The translations under genes were made by a program, and so were the position numbers. A DNA stretch of 64,000 bases from Streptomyces sp. ISL-36. GTDB lineage: Bacteria > Actinomycetota > Actinomycetes > Streptomycetales > Streptomycetaceae. Where the stretch lies: the NCBI RefSeq assembly GCF_018614205.1, contig NZ_JAGGOS010000094.1, positions 1-64,000 of the forward strand. Reading direction: 5' to 3'. The notes beneath the pieces are model-generated. The model searched no databases. It saw nothing but the letters and a program-made list of their open reading frames with translations, and was not told the DNA's origin. Shown piece by piece: positions 1-8,767 of this stretch (positions within the stretch are counted from its first letter, which is position 1; each line of letters starts with the position of its first letter).

Positions 1-91
1 CTCCGACGCCCACGTCGGGCCCCGACGCCTGGTCCCCACGGCCCCCGCAGCCACCGCGGTCCCAGCGGCCCCCGCGGCCCCCGCGCGCCGG

Positions 92-1591
92 CTATGCCAC
101 GAACGCCCGCTGCGCCTCGACGCCCGCTCCCGCGCCCGACTCCACCAGCCGGGCCGCGGCCGCCAGCCGGGCCGCCGCCTCCTCGGCGACGGGGCCGCCG
201 ACGGTGAAGGGCAGGCGGATGTACCCCTCGAAGGCACCGTCCACACCGAAGCGCGGACCGGAGGGGACCCGCACCCCCACCCGCTCTCCGACCTCCGCGA
301 TCCGCGAGCCCGACAGGCCGCCCGTGCGGACCCAGAGCGTCAGACCACCGCGGGGGACGTCGAACTCCCACTCGGGAAGCTCGGCGCGCACCGCCGCCAC
401 CAGCGCGTCGCGGTTCTCCCGGGCCTGAGCGCGGCGGATCGAGACGGCCTGCTCCCAGCCGCCGGTCCGCATCAGCCAGTCGACACCGAGCTGCTCCAGG
501 ACCGGGGTTCCGAGGTCCGCGTAGGCCCGCGCCGCCACCAGCGAGCGGATCACGTCGGGCGCGGCCCGGACCCAGCCGATCCGCATGCCCGCCCAGAACG
601 CCTTGCTCGCCGAGCCGACCGTGAGCACCGTGGAGCCCGCCGGGTCGAAGGCACAGACCGGGCGGGGCATCCGCAGGTCGTCCTCCAGATAGAGCTCCGA
701 CATGGTCTCGTCGACGACGAGGACCGTGCCGGCCGAACGGGCCGCGTCCACCAGCTGCCGCCGCTGGTCCTCGTCGGCCAGGGCGCCGGTCGGGTTGTGG
801 AAGTCGGCGACGACGTACGCGAGGCGCGGAGCGGCGTCCCGCAGCACCTGCCGCCAGAGGTTCAGGTCCCAGCCGGCCAGGCCCTCGGCCATCGCGATCG
901 GTACGAGCCGGGCGCCCGCCGCCCGCATGAGCTGGAGGATGTTGGCGTACGACGGCGACTCGACGGCGATCCGCTCGCCGCGCCCCGCGAAGAGGTGACA
1001 GATGGCGTCGATGGCGCCCATCGCGCCGGTGGTGACCATGATCTGTTCGGGCATGGTCGGGATGCCGCGCTCGGTGTACCGGTCGGCGAGCATCTGCCGC
1101 AGCGCGGGCAGGCCGGCCGGGTAGTCCCCGTGCGTATGGGCGTACGGCGGGAGCTCCTCCAGGGCGCCCTGGACGCCGCGGGTCAGCCATGGCTCGGGAG
1201 CGGGCAGGGCGGCGCAGCCGAGGTCGATCATGGAGCCGAGCGACTCCGGCGGCAGCGGTTCGAGTCCGCGTGAGGGCAGCGGGTTCCCCGCGGGTACGGC
1301 CGTCCAGCTGCCGGCTCCGCGCCGCGACTCCAGGAAGCCCTCGGCGCGTAGCGCCTCGTAGGCGGCGGCCACCGTCGTACGGCTCACGGTGAGCGCCACG
1401 GCGAGCTCGCGCTCGGCGGGCAGCCGGGCGGCGACGGGGACCCGGCCCTCCAGGACGAGGAGACGGATGCCGTCGGCCAGCGCGCGGTAGGCGGGCGGCT
1501 TGCGCGCGCCCGGCCCGGCGGGGCGGGGCTGCTGCGCCTTGAGTTGGCGGGCCAGCTGCGCCGGCCCGACGGCCGAAGTCCACTGAGCCAT
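92..1591 (-). CDS. MocR/PdxR-type regulator (GntR HTH + aminotransferase-like domain)
   Basis: Transcription factor with an N-terminal GntR winged helix (about residues 35-100, including PAERELAVALTVSRTT) joined to a fold-type-I aminotransferase domain (about 130-480). In this family the second domain binds PLP as a ligand or sensor. The predicted PLP lysine lies in SASKAFWAG. ATG 1591 gives 499 residues, usual for the family, and GAGGAAGGTGGA lies just before it. The frame stays open upstream to 1657, but without a ribosome site. It is divergent from the YczE-like gene at 1700; MocR/YczE neighbour pairs are a known arrangement, so that membrane gene is the likely target. The effector cannot be read from sequence. 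Confidence 0.9.
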   Translation of the reverse strand: MAQWTSAVGPAQLARQLKAQQPRPAGPGARKPPAYRALADGIRLLVLEGRVPVAARLPAERELAVALTVSRTTVAAAYEALRAEGFLESRRGAGSWTAVPAGNPLPSRGLEPLPPESLGSMIDLGCAALPAPEPWLTRGVQGALEELPPYAHTHGDYPAGLPALRQMLADRYTERGIPTMPEQIMVTTGAMGAIDAICHLFAGRGERIAVESPSYANILQLMRAAGARLVPIAMAEGLAGWDLNLWRQVLRDAAPRLAYVVADFHNPTGALADEDQRRQLVDAARSAGTVLVVDETMSELYLEDDLRMPRPVCAFDPAGSTVLTVGSASKAFWAGMRIGWVRAAPDVIRSLVAARAYADLGTPVLEQLGVDWLMRTGGWEQAVSIRRAQARENRDALVAAVRAELPEWEFDVPRGGLTLWVRTGGLSGSRIAEVGERVGVRVPSGPRFGVDGAFEGYIRLPFTVGGPVAEEAAARLAAAARLVESGAGAGVEAQRAFVA

Positions 1592-1596
1592 GGAAT

Positions 1597-1670
1597 TCAG
1601 TCCACCTTCCTCGAATTGGCCATGGTTGGCATCCGATCCCCCGCCACAGAGTGTCATGAGTCAGTCCACC
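1597..1670. promoter_or_regulatory. Direct repeats in the MocR/yczE divergent promoter region
   Basis: The 108-bp gap between the divergent starts holds two perfect copies of TCAGTCCACC, at 1597-1606 and 1661-1670. MocR-type regulators usually bind direct repeats, so these are candidate operator half-sites. The 64-bp spacing would need looping or two dimers. Binding is an inference. Confidence 0.4.
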
Positions 1671-1699
1671 ACCACCACACAGGGGGCAGTCCTTTGTCC

Positions 1700-2362
1700 A
1701 TGGCCTCCGGTCTTCGCGGCCGGCATCTGACCCGTCGGCTCGCTCAGCTCTATATCGGTCTCGCGCTGTACGGGATCAGTTCGGCGCTGCTGGTACGCGG
1801 CGGGCTCGGTCTCGAGCCCTGGGGTGTTCTCCACCAGGGTCTCGCCGAGAAGACCGGACTGACCATCGGAGTGGTCTCGATCGTCGTCGGCGCGGTCGTG
1901 CTGCTGCTGTGGATCCCGATCCGGCAGCGGCCCGGCCTGGGCACGGTCTCGAACGTCTTCGTCATCGGCGTGGCCATGGACGGGACGCTGGCCGTGGTCC
2001 CCGACGCCCACGGGCTGCTCGCGCGGAGCGCGCTGCTCGTCCTCGGCATCGTCCTGAACGGGATGGCGACCGGTCTGTACATCGCCGCCCGGTTCGGCCC
2101 GGGCCCGCGCGACGGGCTGATGACGGGTCTGCACCGGCTCACCGGCCGCTCGATCCGCCTGGTCCGTACGGGCATCGAGGTCGCCGTGGTCGCCGCCGGC
2201 TTCCTCCTGGGCGGCACGGTCGGCGTGGGCACGGTGCTGTACGCGCTGGCCATCGGGCCGCTCGCGCAGTTCTTCCTGCGCCGGTTCGCCGTCCCGGAGC
2301 GGGCCGAAGGCAGCACCGTGGTCGCCTCCGCGACACCGGAGCAGGCCATACTGCGGCGGTGA
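1700..2362 (+). CDS. YczE/YitT-type integral membrane protein
   Basis: A 220-residue membrane protein with about five hydrophobic segments (for example LYIGLALYGISSALLV, VVSIVVGAVVLLLWIPI, SALLVLGIVLNGMATGLYIA, VLYALAIGPLAQFFL). The glycine-rich repeats and GPGPRDGLM fit the YczE/YitT-like family. These are proposed transporters of unproven substrate. ATG 1700 follows AGGGGGCAG. Its stop overlaps the next start by 3 bases, so it is translationally coupled to the phosphodiesterase. The divergent MocR regulator probably controls it. Confidence 0.82.
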   Translation: MASGLRGRHLTRRLAQLYIGLALYGISSALLVRGGLGLEPWGVLHQGLAEKTGLTIGVVSIVVGAVVLLLWIPIRQRPGLGTVSNVFVIGVAMDGTLAVVPDAHGLLARSALLVLGIVLNGMATGLYIAARFGPGPRDGLMTGLHRLTGRSIRLVRTGIEVAVVAAGFLLGGTVGVGTVLYALAIGPLAQFFLRRFAVPERAEGSTVVASATPEQAILRR

Positions 2363-3123
2363 ATCGCGTACGCCACCCCTATCTGGACCACCCCTCCCCC
2401 ATCCCGTTCGCCCATCGGGGCGGCACGGCGGACGGCCTGGAGAACACGGCGGCGGCCTTCCGGGCCGCCGCCGCGGCCGGTTACCGCTACTTCGAGACCG
2501 ATGTGCACACCACCGCGGACGGCGTTCTGGTCGCCTTCCACGACTCCACGCTCGACCGGGTCACGGACGCCACCGGCCGGATCCGCGATCTGCCGTGGGA
2601 CGCCGTCCGTGAGGCGCGGGTGGCCGGCAAGGAGCCGCTGCCGCTCTTCGAGGAGCTCCTGGAGGAGTTCCCGCGGGCCCGCTGGAACGTGGACCTGAAG
2701 GCGGAGTCGTCGCTGGTCCCGCTCGTCGACCTGATCCGAAGGACCGGAGCGTGGGACCGGATCTGCGTCGGATCCTTCACCGAGGGCCGGGTGGCCCGCG
2801 CCCAGCGTCTGGCGGGGGCGCGCCTGGCCACCTCGTACGGCGTGAAGGGCGTCCTCGGGCTGCGGCTGCGCTCGCTCGGCATACCGGCGGCGCTGCGCGC
2901 GGGGGCGGTGGCGGCGCAGGTCCCGGAGAGCCAGGGCGGCATCCCGGTGGTCGACCGCCGCTTCGTGAGGGAGGCCCATGCGCGCGGGCTGCAGGTCCAT
3001 GTGTGGACGGTGAACGATCCGGAGCGGATGAACTCTCTCCTCGACCTGGGGGTGGATGGCATCATGACCGATCATCTGGAGACGCTGCGTACGGTGCTGA
3101 CCGACCGGGGAGTGTGGGTCTGA
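2359..3123 (+). CDS. Glycerophosphodiester phosphodiesterase (GDPD family)
   Basis: Cleaves glycerophosphodiesters to sn-glycerol 3-phosphate and an alcohol. The GDPD barrel is clear: FAHRGG near residue 16 (catalytic His-Arg), ENTAAAFRAA, FETDVHTTADGVLVAFHD (metal-binding Glu/Asp and second catalytic His), NVDLKAE, and the C-terminal VHVWTVNDPERM. GTG 2359 in a GTGA overlap with the upstream stop gives 254 residues. No signal peptide is visible, so it is probably cytoplasmic. It overlaps the next gene, so yczE, GDPD and MFS form one coupled unit. Confidence 0.93.
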   Translation: MNRVRHPYLDHPSPIPFAHRGGTADGLENTAAAFRAAAAAGYRYFETDVHTTADGVLVAFHDSTLDRVTDATGRIRDLPWDAVREARVAGKEPLPLFEELLEEFPRARWNVDLKAESSLVPLVDLIRRTGAWDRICVGSFTEGRVARAQRLAGARLATSYGVKGVLGLRLRSLGIPAALRAGAVAAQVPESQGGIPVVDRRFVREAHARGLQVHVWTVNDPERMNSLLDLGVDGIMTDHLETLRTVLTDRGVWV

Positions 3124-4520
3124 GCGCGCGTCCCGCCACGGGGACCAACGAGGGGGCCGCGGCCTTGACCGCCAACACTGCCGAGCCGGAGGAGCACACC
3201 GCCGATCCCGCCGACCGCCGTCGCGAACAGCGCGGCTGGTACTTCTACGACTTCGCCTGCTCGGTCTACTCGACGAGCGTGCTGACGGTGTTCCTCGGGC
3301 CCTATCTGACGTCGGTGGCCAAGGCGGCGGCGGACGCGGAGGGGTTCGTCCACCCCCTGGGCATCCCCGTGCGGGCGGGTTCCCTGTTCGCCTACTCCGT
3401 CTCGGTCTCGATCGTGGTGGCGGTCGTGGTGATGCCGCTGGTGGGCGCGGCCGCGGACCGTACGGGCCGGAAGAAGCCCCTGCTCGCCGTCTCCGCGTAC
3501 ATCGGCGCCGCGGCCACGGCGGGGATGTTCTTCCTCAGCGGTGACCGGTACCTGCTCGGGGCGTTCCTGCTCATCGTGGCGAACGCCTCGCTGGCGGTCT
3601 CGATGGTGCTCTACAACGCCTATCTGCCGCAGATCGCCGAGCCCGACGAGCGGGACGCGGTCTCCTCGCGCGGCTGGGCCTTCGGCTACGGCTCCGGCGC
3701 CCTCGTCCTGGTCCTCAATCTGGTCCTGTACTCGGGCCACGACTCCTTCGGACTCTCGGAGGGGGCTGCGGTGCGGATCTGTCTGGCCTCGGCGGGGCTG
3801 TGGTGGGGCGCGTTCACGCTCGTACCGCTGCGGCGGCTGCGCGACCGCCGGGTCCCGCCGCACGGCGAGGGGTCCGTCGGCAGCGGCTGGCGGCAGTTGC
3901 GGGCGACGCTGCGGGACATGCGCCGCCATCCGCTGACGCTCTCCTTCCTGCTGGCCTATCTCGTCTACAACGACGGGGTGCAGACGGTGATCTCACAGGC
4001 GTCGATCTACGGCTCGGAGGAGCTGGGCCTGGAACAGACGACGCTGATCACGGCGGTGCTCCTGGTCCAGGTCCTCGCGGTCGTGGGAGCTCTGGGCATG
4101 GGGCGGATGGCCCGTTCGTACGGTGCCAAGCGGACGATCCTGGCGTCCCTGGCCGTCTGGACGCTGATCCTGGCCGCCGGGTACTTCCTGCCGGCCGGCG
4201 CGCCGGTGGCGTTCTTCTGTCTGGCGGCGGCGATCGGTCTCGTCCTCGGCGGCAGCCAGGCGCTGTCGCGTTCGCTGTTCTCACATCTGGTGCCGCGGGG
4301 CAAGGAGGCGGAGTACTTCTCGGCCTACGAGATGAGCGACCGGGGTCTGAGCTGGCTGGGGCCATTGGTGTTCGGTCTCGCCTATCAGCTGACCGGCAGC
4401 TATCGGGATGCCATCATCTCTCTGGTGATCTTCTTCGCGGTGGGTTTCGTGCTTCTCGCGCGGGTGCCGGTCCGGGCCGCTGTGGCCGCCGCGGGCAACC
4501 CGGTTCCGGACCGGATTTAG
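3114..4520 (+). CDS. MFS transporter, UMF1/Atg22-like
   Basis: About 468 residues with roughly twelve transmembrane segments. The N-terminal GWYFYDFACSVYSTSVLTVF is the signature start of the UMF1 (Atg22-like) branch of the major facilitator superfamily, and DRTGRKK is the loop 2-3 motif. ALSRSLFSHLVPRGKEAEYF and the following YEMSDRG are typical of the second half. Substrate unknown. GTG 3114 overlaps the phosphodiesterase by 10 bases; TTG 3165 is an alternative start that would drop an acidic N-terminal stretch. The gene ends before the rbpA promoter region. Confidence 0.85.
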   Translation: MGLSARPATGTNEGAAALTANTAEPEEHTADPADRRREQRGWYFYDFACSVYSTSVLTVFLGPYLTSVAKAAADAEGFVHPLGIPVRAGSLFAYSVSVSIVVAVVVMPLVGAAADRTGRKKPLLAVSAYIGAAATAGMFFLSGDRYLLGAFLLIVANASLAVSMVLYNAYLPQIAEPDERDAVSSRGWAFGYGSGALVLVLNLVLYSGHDSFGLSEGAAVRICLASAGLWWGAFTLVPLRRLRDRRVPPHGEGSVGSGWRQLRATLRDMRRHPLTLSFLLAYLVYNDGVQTVISQASIYGSEELGLEQTTLITAVLLVQVLAVVGALGMGRMARSYGAKRTILASLAVWTLILAAGYFLPAGAPVAFFCLAAAIGLVLGGSQALSRSLFSHLVPRGKEAEYFSAYEMSDRGLSWLGPLVFGLAYQLTGSYRDAIISLVIFFAVGFVLLARVPVRAAVAAAGNPVPDRI

Positions 4521-4606
4521 ACGCGGAAGTGAAAGGCCGGTAGTGTACGCCTTTGGCCTGCCAGGCGGACCGTTACTGCGTGCTGCTTTGGTGAAAACGC
4601 TGGGTG

Positions 4607-4624
4607 ACATCTGCTGTCAGATGT
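4607..4624. repeat. Inverted repeat upstream of rbpA
   Basis: ACATCTG (4607-4613) and CAGATGT (4618-4624) form a perfect 7-bp inverted repeat with a 4-base loop. The right arm abuts a possible housekeeping promoter, TGTGAC (4622-4627) and TAGAAC (4646-4651), 18 bp apart. It could be an operator for a second rbpA promoter or a weak terminator for the MFS gene. There is no T tract. Confidence 0.4.
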
Positions 4625-4686
4625 GACAAACCGGGCACTGGTGGGTAGAACAAGGGCGGCACGACGGGCGACGCATGACCCGGAAC

Positions 4687-4713
4687 GGGAATCTTTACCG
4701 CCGACCGGACGTT
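4687..4713 (+). promoter_or_regulatory. SigR-type promoter of rbpA
   Basis: GGGAAT (4687-4692), an exact 18-base spacer, then GTT (4711-4713). This is an exact match to the SigR consensus GGGAAT-N18-GTT of Streptomyces. rbpA is an established SigR (thiol-oxidative stress) target, so element and gene agree. The start codon lies about 60 bases downstream. Confidence 0.85.
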
Positions 4714-4774
4714 GACCGGATGACGACGACAGCGACACCTGTCCTGTGGGCGACAAGCCCGGGAGGCACGATTC

Positions 4775-5149
4775 ATGAGTGAGCGAGCTCTTCGCGGCAC
4801 GCGCCTCGTGGTGACCAGCTACGAGACCGACCGCGGCATCGATCTGGCCCCGCGCCAGGCCGTGGAGTACGCATGCGAGAAGGGCCATCGTTTTGAGATG
4901 CCCTTCTCTGTGGAAGCGGAAATTCCGCCGGAGTGGGAGTGCAAGGTCTGCGGAAGCCAGGCTCTGCTGGTGGACGGGGACGGCCCCGAGGAGAAGAAGG
5001 GCAAGCCGGCGCGTACGCACTGGGACATGCTGATGGAGCGGCGTACGCGTGAGGAGCTGGAGGAGGTGCTGGCCGAGAGGCTGGCGGTCCTGCGGTCCGG
5101 CGCCATGAACATCGCCGTACATCCGCGAGACAGCCGCAAGTCCGCGTAG
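4775..5149 (+). CDS. rbpA: RNA polymerase-binding protein RbpA
   Basis: Actinobacterial RNA polymerase cofactor that stabilises the principal sigma factor and promoter open complexes. Its 124 residues match the family: N-terminal tail, zinc-binding core with Cys34, His38, Cys56 and Cys59 (YACEKGH ... WECKVCGS), basic linker (KKGKPARTHWDMLMERR) and C-terminal sigma-interaction helix (TREELEEVLAERLAVLR). ATG 4775 follows GGGAGGCACG. Transcription is expected from the SigR promoter at 4687, with a possible second promoter upstream. A very stable terminator follows. Confidence 0.97.
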   Translation: MSERALRGTRLVVTSYETDRGIDLAPRQAVEYACEKGHRFEMPFSVEAEIPPEWECKVCGSQALLVDGDGPEEKKGKPARTHWDMLMERRTREELEEVLAERLAVLRSGAMNIAVHPRDSRKSA

Positions 5150-5166
5150 CGGACACAGCGGCCCTA

Positions 5167-5217
5167 CAACGCCGCGGGGCCCGGTACACCTTGTGTGTAC
5201 CGGGCCCCGCGGCGTTG
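5167..5217. terminator. Strong bidirectional terminator between rbpA and fxsA
   Basis: Perfect 23-bp inverted repeat: left arm 5167-5189, right arm 5195-5217, 5-base loop CTTGT. It lies between convergent rbpA and fxsA and probably ends both transcripts. There is no marked T tract, as is usual in Streptomyces. Confidence 0.85.
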
Positions 5218-5258
5218 TCACGTCAGCGCGACGCCGCCGCACGGCGTCGCGCCGTGGC

Positions 5259-5852
5259 TCACGGCGTCAGCGGCGGGCGAGGGTCCTGGGGGTCCCGCGG
5301 GCCACGGGGCGCGTCCTCCCGCACGACCTCACCCTGCACGACCTTGCCGTCCGGCCGGTGCATACGAGCTTGCTGGAAGGCGTCCTGGAGGCTTCCCCGA
5401 GGGGCGGCGCTCATCCGGCGCTCCACGGCCTTCTCCGCGTACCGTCCGAGCATCGAGCGGACGGGCGGCACGAGCAGCAGCAGACCCAGCGCGTCGGAGA
5501 CGAGGCCCGGGAGCATCAGCAGCAGCCCGCCGAGCATCAGGAAGCCGTTGCGGTCCTCCGCGCCGATCCGGTCGGCGGGGGCCGGCGCGACGCCGGACTG
5601 CGCCGCCGCCTGCGCCTGCTGGAAGGTCTCCGTGAGGTTCCTGAAGGCCCGTCGGCCCGCCCGCTTGATCACCACGGCACCGAGGACGGCGCCGCCGACC
5701 AGCAGGCCGAGGACGGTCAGTCCGCCGGCCGCGCCCGCCACCACCGTGAGCAGCCAGATCTCGAGGACCAGCCAGGCGACGAGGGCCAGGGGGAGGAACG
5801 TGCGCGCGCGGGAGCGCTTGGGGGCGAGGGGAGGCGGTGCGCCGGTCGTCAT
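5259..5852 (-). CDS. fxsA: FxsA family membrane protein
   Basis: FxsA-type small membrane protein of 197 residues. Hydrophobic segments are LPLALVAWLVLEIWLLTVVAG, VLGLLVGGAVLGAVV, and LMLGGLLLMLPGLVSDALGLLLLVPPVR; the last, with GLVSDALG and a following proline pair, is the FxsA signature. The C-terminal tail is long, polar and probably cytoplasmic. ATG 5852 is chosen because the family conservation starts just after it. In E. coli FxsA affects F-plasmid exclusion of phage T7; its role in Streptomyces is unknown. Confidence 0.88.
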   Translation of the reverse strand: MTTGAPPPLAPKRSRARTFLPLALVAWLVLEIWLLTVVAGAAGGLTVLGLLVGGAVLGAVVIKRAGRRAFRNLTETFQQAQAAAQSGVAPAPADRIGAEDRNGFLMLGGLLLMLPGLVSDALGLLLLVPPVRSMLGRYAEKAVERRMSAAPRGSLQDAFQQARMHRPDGKVVQGEVVREDAPRGPRDPQDPRPPLTP

Positions 5853-5899
5853 GCCCACCAGTGTGCCTGCCGCCCCGCAGGAACGTCGTAAAGGACGGA

Positions 5900-6679
5900 T
5901 CAGTTCGCGGGCCTGCGGCCGAGCAGCTTGCCGACCTTGTGCGCACGGGCCGTCAGACCCCAGCCCGTGACCCGCCACAGTGCCTCGACGAGGATGTCCC
6001 TGCTCATCTTGGAGTCGCCGACCTCTCGCTCCACGAAGGTGATGGGGACCTCCACGACGTGGAAGCCGGCCGCGACCGCGCGGCGGGCGAGGTCGACCTG
6101 GAAGCAGTAGCCGGCCGAGGCCACGTCGTCCAGGCCCAGGCCCTCCAGGGTCTCCTTGCGGAAGGCCCGGTAGCCGCCGGTGACGTCACGGATCGGTACG
6201 TCCAGCAGGAGGCGCGAGTACAGGCTGCCGCCGCGGGAGATGAACTCGCGCGACCTGGGCCAGTTCACGATCCGGCCGCCGGGGACCCAGCGGGAGCCGA
6301 GCACCAGGTCGGCGCCCTTGAGCGCGGTCAGCAGCCGGGGCAGCTCCTCGGGCTGGTGGGAGCCGTCGGCGTCCATCTCCACGAGGACGTCGTAGCCGTG
6401 CTCGACACCCCAGCGGAAGCCGGCGAGGTAGGCGGCGCCGAGCCCTTCCTTGCCCGCGCGGTGCAGGACGTGGACGTGGTCGTCCCCGGCGGAGAGCTCG
6501 TCGGCGAACTTGCCCGTACCGTCGGGACTGTTGTCGTCGGCGACCAGGATGTGCGCCTCGGGCACGGCTTTCCGTACGCGCGAGACGATCGGCTTGATGT
6601 TCTCCGCCTCGTTGTAGGTCGGGATGATCACCAAGGCACTGCCGAGCGGGCCGTACCGCCTCTGGCCACCGTCGTTCAC
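5900..6679 (-). CDS. ppm1: Polyprenol monophosphomannose synthase (Ppm1-type GT2)
   Basis: Transfers mannose from GDP-mannose to polyprenyl phosphate, making the donor for protein O-mannosylation in Streptomyces. GT2 features are clear: IIPTYNEAENI near residue 20, the metal-binding VEMDADGSHQPEELP, GSRWVPGGRI, and DVTGGYRAFRKE with SAGYCFQVDL. At 259 residues it is the catalytic domain only, without the Lnt acyltransferase fused in some mycobacteria. GTG 6679 is the start that fits the family N terminus. A candidate promoter lies about 300 bases upstream, implying a long leader. Confidence 0.92.
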   Translation of the reverse strand: MNDGGQRRYGPLGSALVIIPTYNEAENIKPIVSRVRKAVPEAHILVADDNSPDGTGKFADELSAGDDHVHVLHRAGKEGLGAAYLAGFRWGVEHGYDVLVEMDADGSHQPEELPRLLTALKGADLVLGSRWVPGGRIVNWPRSREFISRGGSLYSRLLLDVPIRDVTGGYRAFRKETLEGLGLDDVASAGYCFQVDLARRAVAAGFHVVEVPITFVEREVGDSKMSRDILVEALWRVTGWGLTARAHKVGKLLGRRPAN

Positions 6680-7134
6680 TACTGCCCCTTCGGATGCCTG
6701 CGCGGACCCCCACCATAGCGAGCCGGCGGTGCGGATCGGGGCCCGGCGCCCTTCGGGCCGACCTGGAACCCGCTGGCTGCGGGTCGACCGAGAGCCGTTG
6801 TCTACTGAACGTCCGGGCCCCACCCGGGTCGCACCCTCCGCCGGAAAAAACCTTCCCTCGCCCCCGAGGCGCGGGCGCTGAACCTGGTTCCCGGTGATGG
6901 TGAGCCGGTGCGGCACACCATTGCCTGACCCAGCGGCGTTCGACGACTGCGTGGAGGTTTGCCTACCGGTCGGACGTCCTTGGTGGACGCGCCGAACCTA
7001 CCGGCCGGTGGCGGCTCGCTGTCAATACCCCTTTGACCTGCGGAGATGACCGATACTGCCAGGTCAGTGGGGAAGATCCGCAGGTCGCGAACAAGCCGGT
7101 TGATCATCGATCGGCGGTACGGAATGCCCCTACG
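6680..7134. other. 455-bp intergenic region: ppm1 promoter and leader
   Basis: No convincing gene. On the minus strand TTGACA (7020-7025) and TAGGTT (6995-7000) are 19 bp apart and form a plausible housekeeping promoter for ppm1, leaving about 310 bases of leader. Two related direct repeats, CCTACCGGTCGG (from 6962) and CCTACCGGCCGG (from 6998), lie around the -10. Nothing else is recognised. Confidence 0.45.
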
Positions 7135-8757
7135 TCACTCGCCTGGCCGTACGAAGACCGTTTGTCCGAATACCACCGTCCGCAGGCAGACGGGGAGTTC
7201 ACGCCCCGGGGTCAGATCGGGCAGACCGGGCGTTCCGGAGCGCGGGTCGGTCGACCAGCGGGCCACCCGGTCGTCGGGCGCCTGGACCACCAGCTCGTCG
7301 GTGCGCCAGACCGCGTAGTCGGCGGGGGCGCCGGGCACGAGCGTGCCGGCGTCGTCGCGGCCGGCGGCCCGCCAGCCGCCCCGGGTGTGCGCGGTGAAGG
7401 CGGCACGGACGGAGATCCGGTGCTCGGGGGTGCGGTGGAAGGCGGCGGCGCGGACCGTGCCCCAGGGGTCGAGCGGGGTGACCGGGCTGTCCGAGCCGAA
7501 GGCCAGCGGCACTCCGGCCCGGAGCAGGGCGGCGTACGGGTTGAGGGTGCGGGCGCGCTCGGCGCCGAGGCGTTCCGCGTACATGCCCTCCTCGCCGCCC
7601 CAGGCCGCGTCGAAGGCGGGCTGGACGGAGGCGGTGAGGCCGAGTTCGGCGAAGGCCGCGATCGTCTCGGGGGTGAGCATCTCGGCGTGCTCGACGCGGT
7701 GTCGGGCGGCCCGGATCCGGGCGAGGCCGAGCTTCTCGGATGCGGCCCGGACGCCGTCGATGACGGCGGTGACGGCCGCGTCGCCGATGGCGTGGAAGCC
7801 GGCCTGGAGTCCGGCCTCGGTGCAGGCGACGACATGGCTCGCCACGGTCGGGGCGTCGAGGTGGGCGACTCCGGTGTGCGCGGCGTCGGCGTGGTCGGCG
7901 TAGGCCTCGTGGAGGCAGGCGGTGTGCGAGCCGAGGGAGCCGTCGGCGAAGAGGTCGCCGGCCGCGCCCACCGCGCCGAGCGCGCGGGCGCGTGCGACGT
8001 CGAGGTCGGCCCAGTAGCCGACGACGCGCGGGCCGGGCTCCTCGCGGGCGAGGTCGAGCAGGCCGGTGAAGTCGTCCTCGGAGGAGATCTCGGGCCCGCC
8101 GCACTCGTGGAGCGTGCCGATGCCGAGCGACGCGGCCCTGGCGCGGGCCGCGCGCTGGGCCTCGGTGCGCTGCGCGGGCGAGATCGCCGCGTAGGCGGCG
8201 GCGCGGACGGCGTGGTGCGCGTCGCCGGTCAGCGGTTCGCCGTCACGGAAACCGGCGAGGTCCCGGACGCCCGGCACGAGGTCGAGCAGCGCGGTGGTGA
8301 CGACGGCCGAGTGGACGTCGATCCGGGTGAGGTAGAGGGGGCGGCCGCCGGTCAGCGCGTCCAGTTCGTCGCGGCGCGGAGCGCGGCGCTCGGGCCAGCG
8401 GGAGGCGTCCCAGCCGTGCCCGATCAGGATCCGGTCGTCGGGGCGGGCGGCGGCGTGGGCGCGGATCCGCTCCGCCGCCTCGGCGAGCGAGGCGGCGGCG
8501 GAGAGGTCGAGGCCGGTCAGGGCGAGTCCGGTCGCGGTGGTGTGCACATGCGCGTCGACGAACGCGGGGGTGACCAGGGCCCCTTCGAGGTCGATCACCT
8601 CGTCCACACCGGAGGCGAAGGCGTCGGCCGCTCCCTCCGAACCCACCCAGGCGACATGCCCGCGCTCCACCACCATGGCGGTGGCGAAGGGGTCGGCGGG
8701 GCTGTGGACGTCTCCACCGCGCAGCAGCACGGTGCGGTGTTCGTACTCGGTGGTCAT
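7135..8757 (-). CDS. Amidohydrolase, YtcJ-like (amidohydrolase 3 family)
   Basis: Metal-dependent hydrolase of 540 residues. Metal-ligand motifs are in order: VDAHVHTTA (HxH), LGIGTLHECGG, GFHAIGDAAV, HRVEHAEM and FGSDSPVTPLDPW. The N-terminal small beta domain (TVLLRGGDVHSP) and C-terminal ADYAVWRTDELV are typical of YtcJ/N-substituted formamide deformylase-like enzymes. The physiological substrate cannot be told. The gene lies 10 bases downstream of the Lrp regulator on the same strand, so the two probably form one operon. Confidence 0.9.
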   Translation of the reverse strand: MTTEYEHRTVLLRGGDVHSPADPFATAMVVERGHVAWVGSEGAADAFASGVDEVIDLEGALVTPAFVDAHVHTTATGLALTGLDLSAAASLAEAAERIRAHAAARPDDRILIGHGWDASRWPERRAPRRDELDALTGGRPLYLTRIDVHSAVVTTALLDLVPGVRDLAGFRDGEPLTGDAHHAVRAAAYAAISPAQRTEAQRAARARAASLGIGTLHECGGPEISSEDDFTGLLDLAREEPGPRVVGYWADLDVARARALGAVGAAGDLFADGSLGSHTACLHEAYADHADAAHTGVAHLDAPTVASHVVACTEAGLQAGFHAIGDAAVTAVIDGVRAASEKLGLARIRAARHRVEHAEMLTPETIAAFAELGLTASVQPAFDAAWGGEEGMYAERLGAERARTLNPYAALLRAGVPLAFGSDSPVTPLDPWGTVRAAAFHRTPEHRISVRAAFTAHTRGGWRAAGRDDAGTLVPGAPADYAVWRTDELVVQAPDDRVARWSTDPRSGTPGLPDLTPGRELPVCLRTVVFGQTVFVRPGE

Positions 8758-8767
8758 GGTGACCAGC

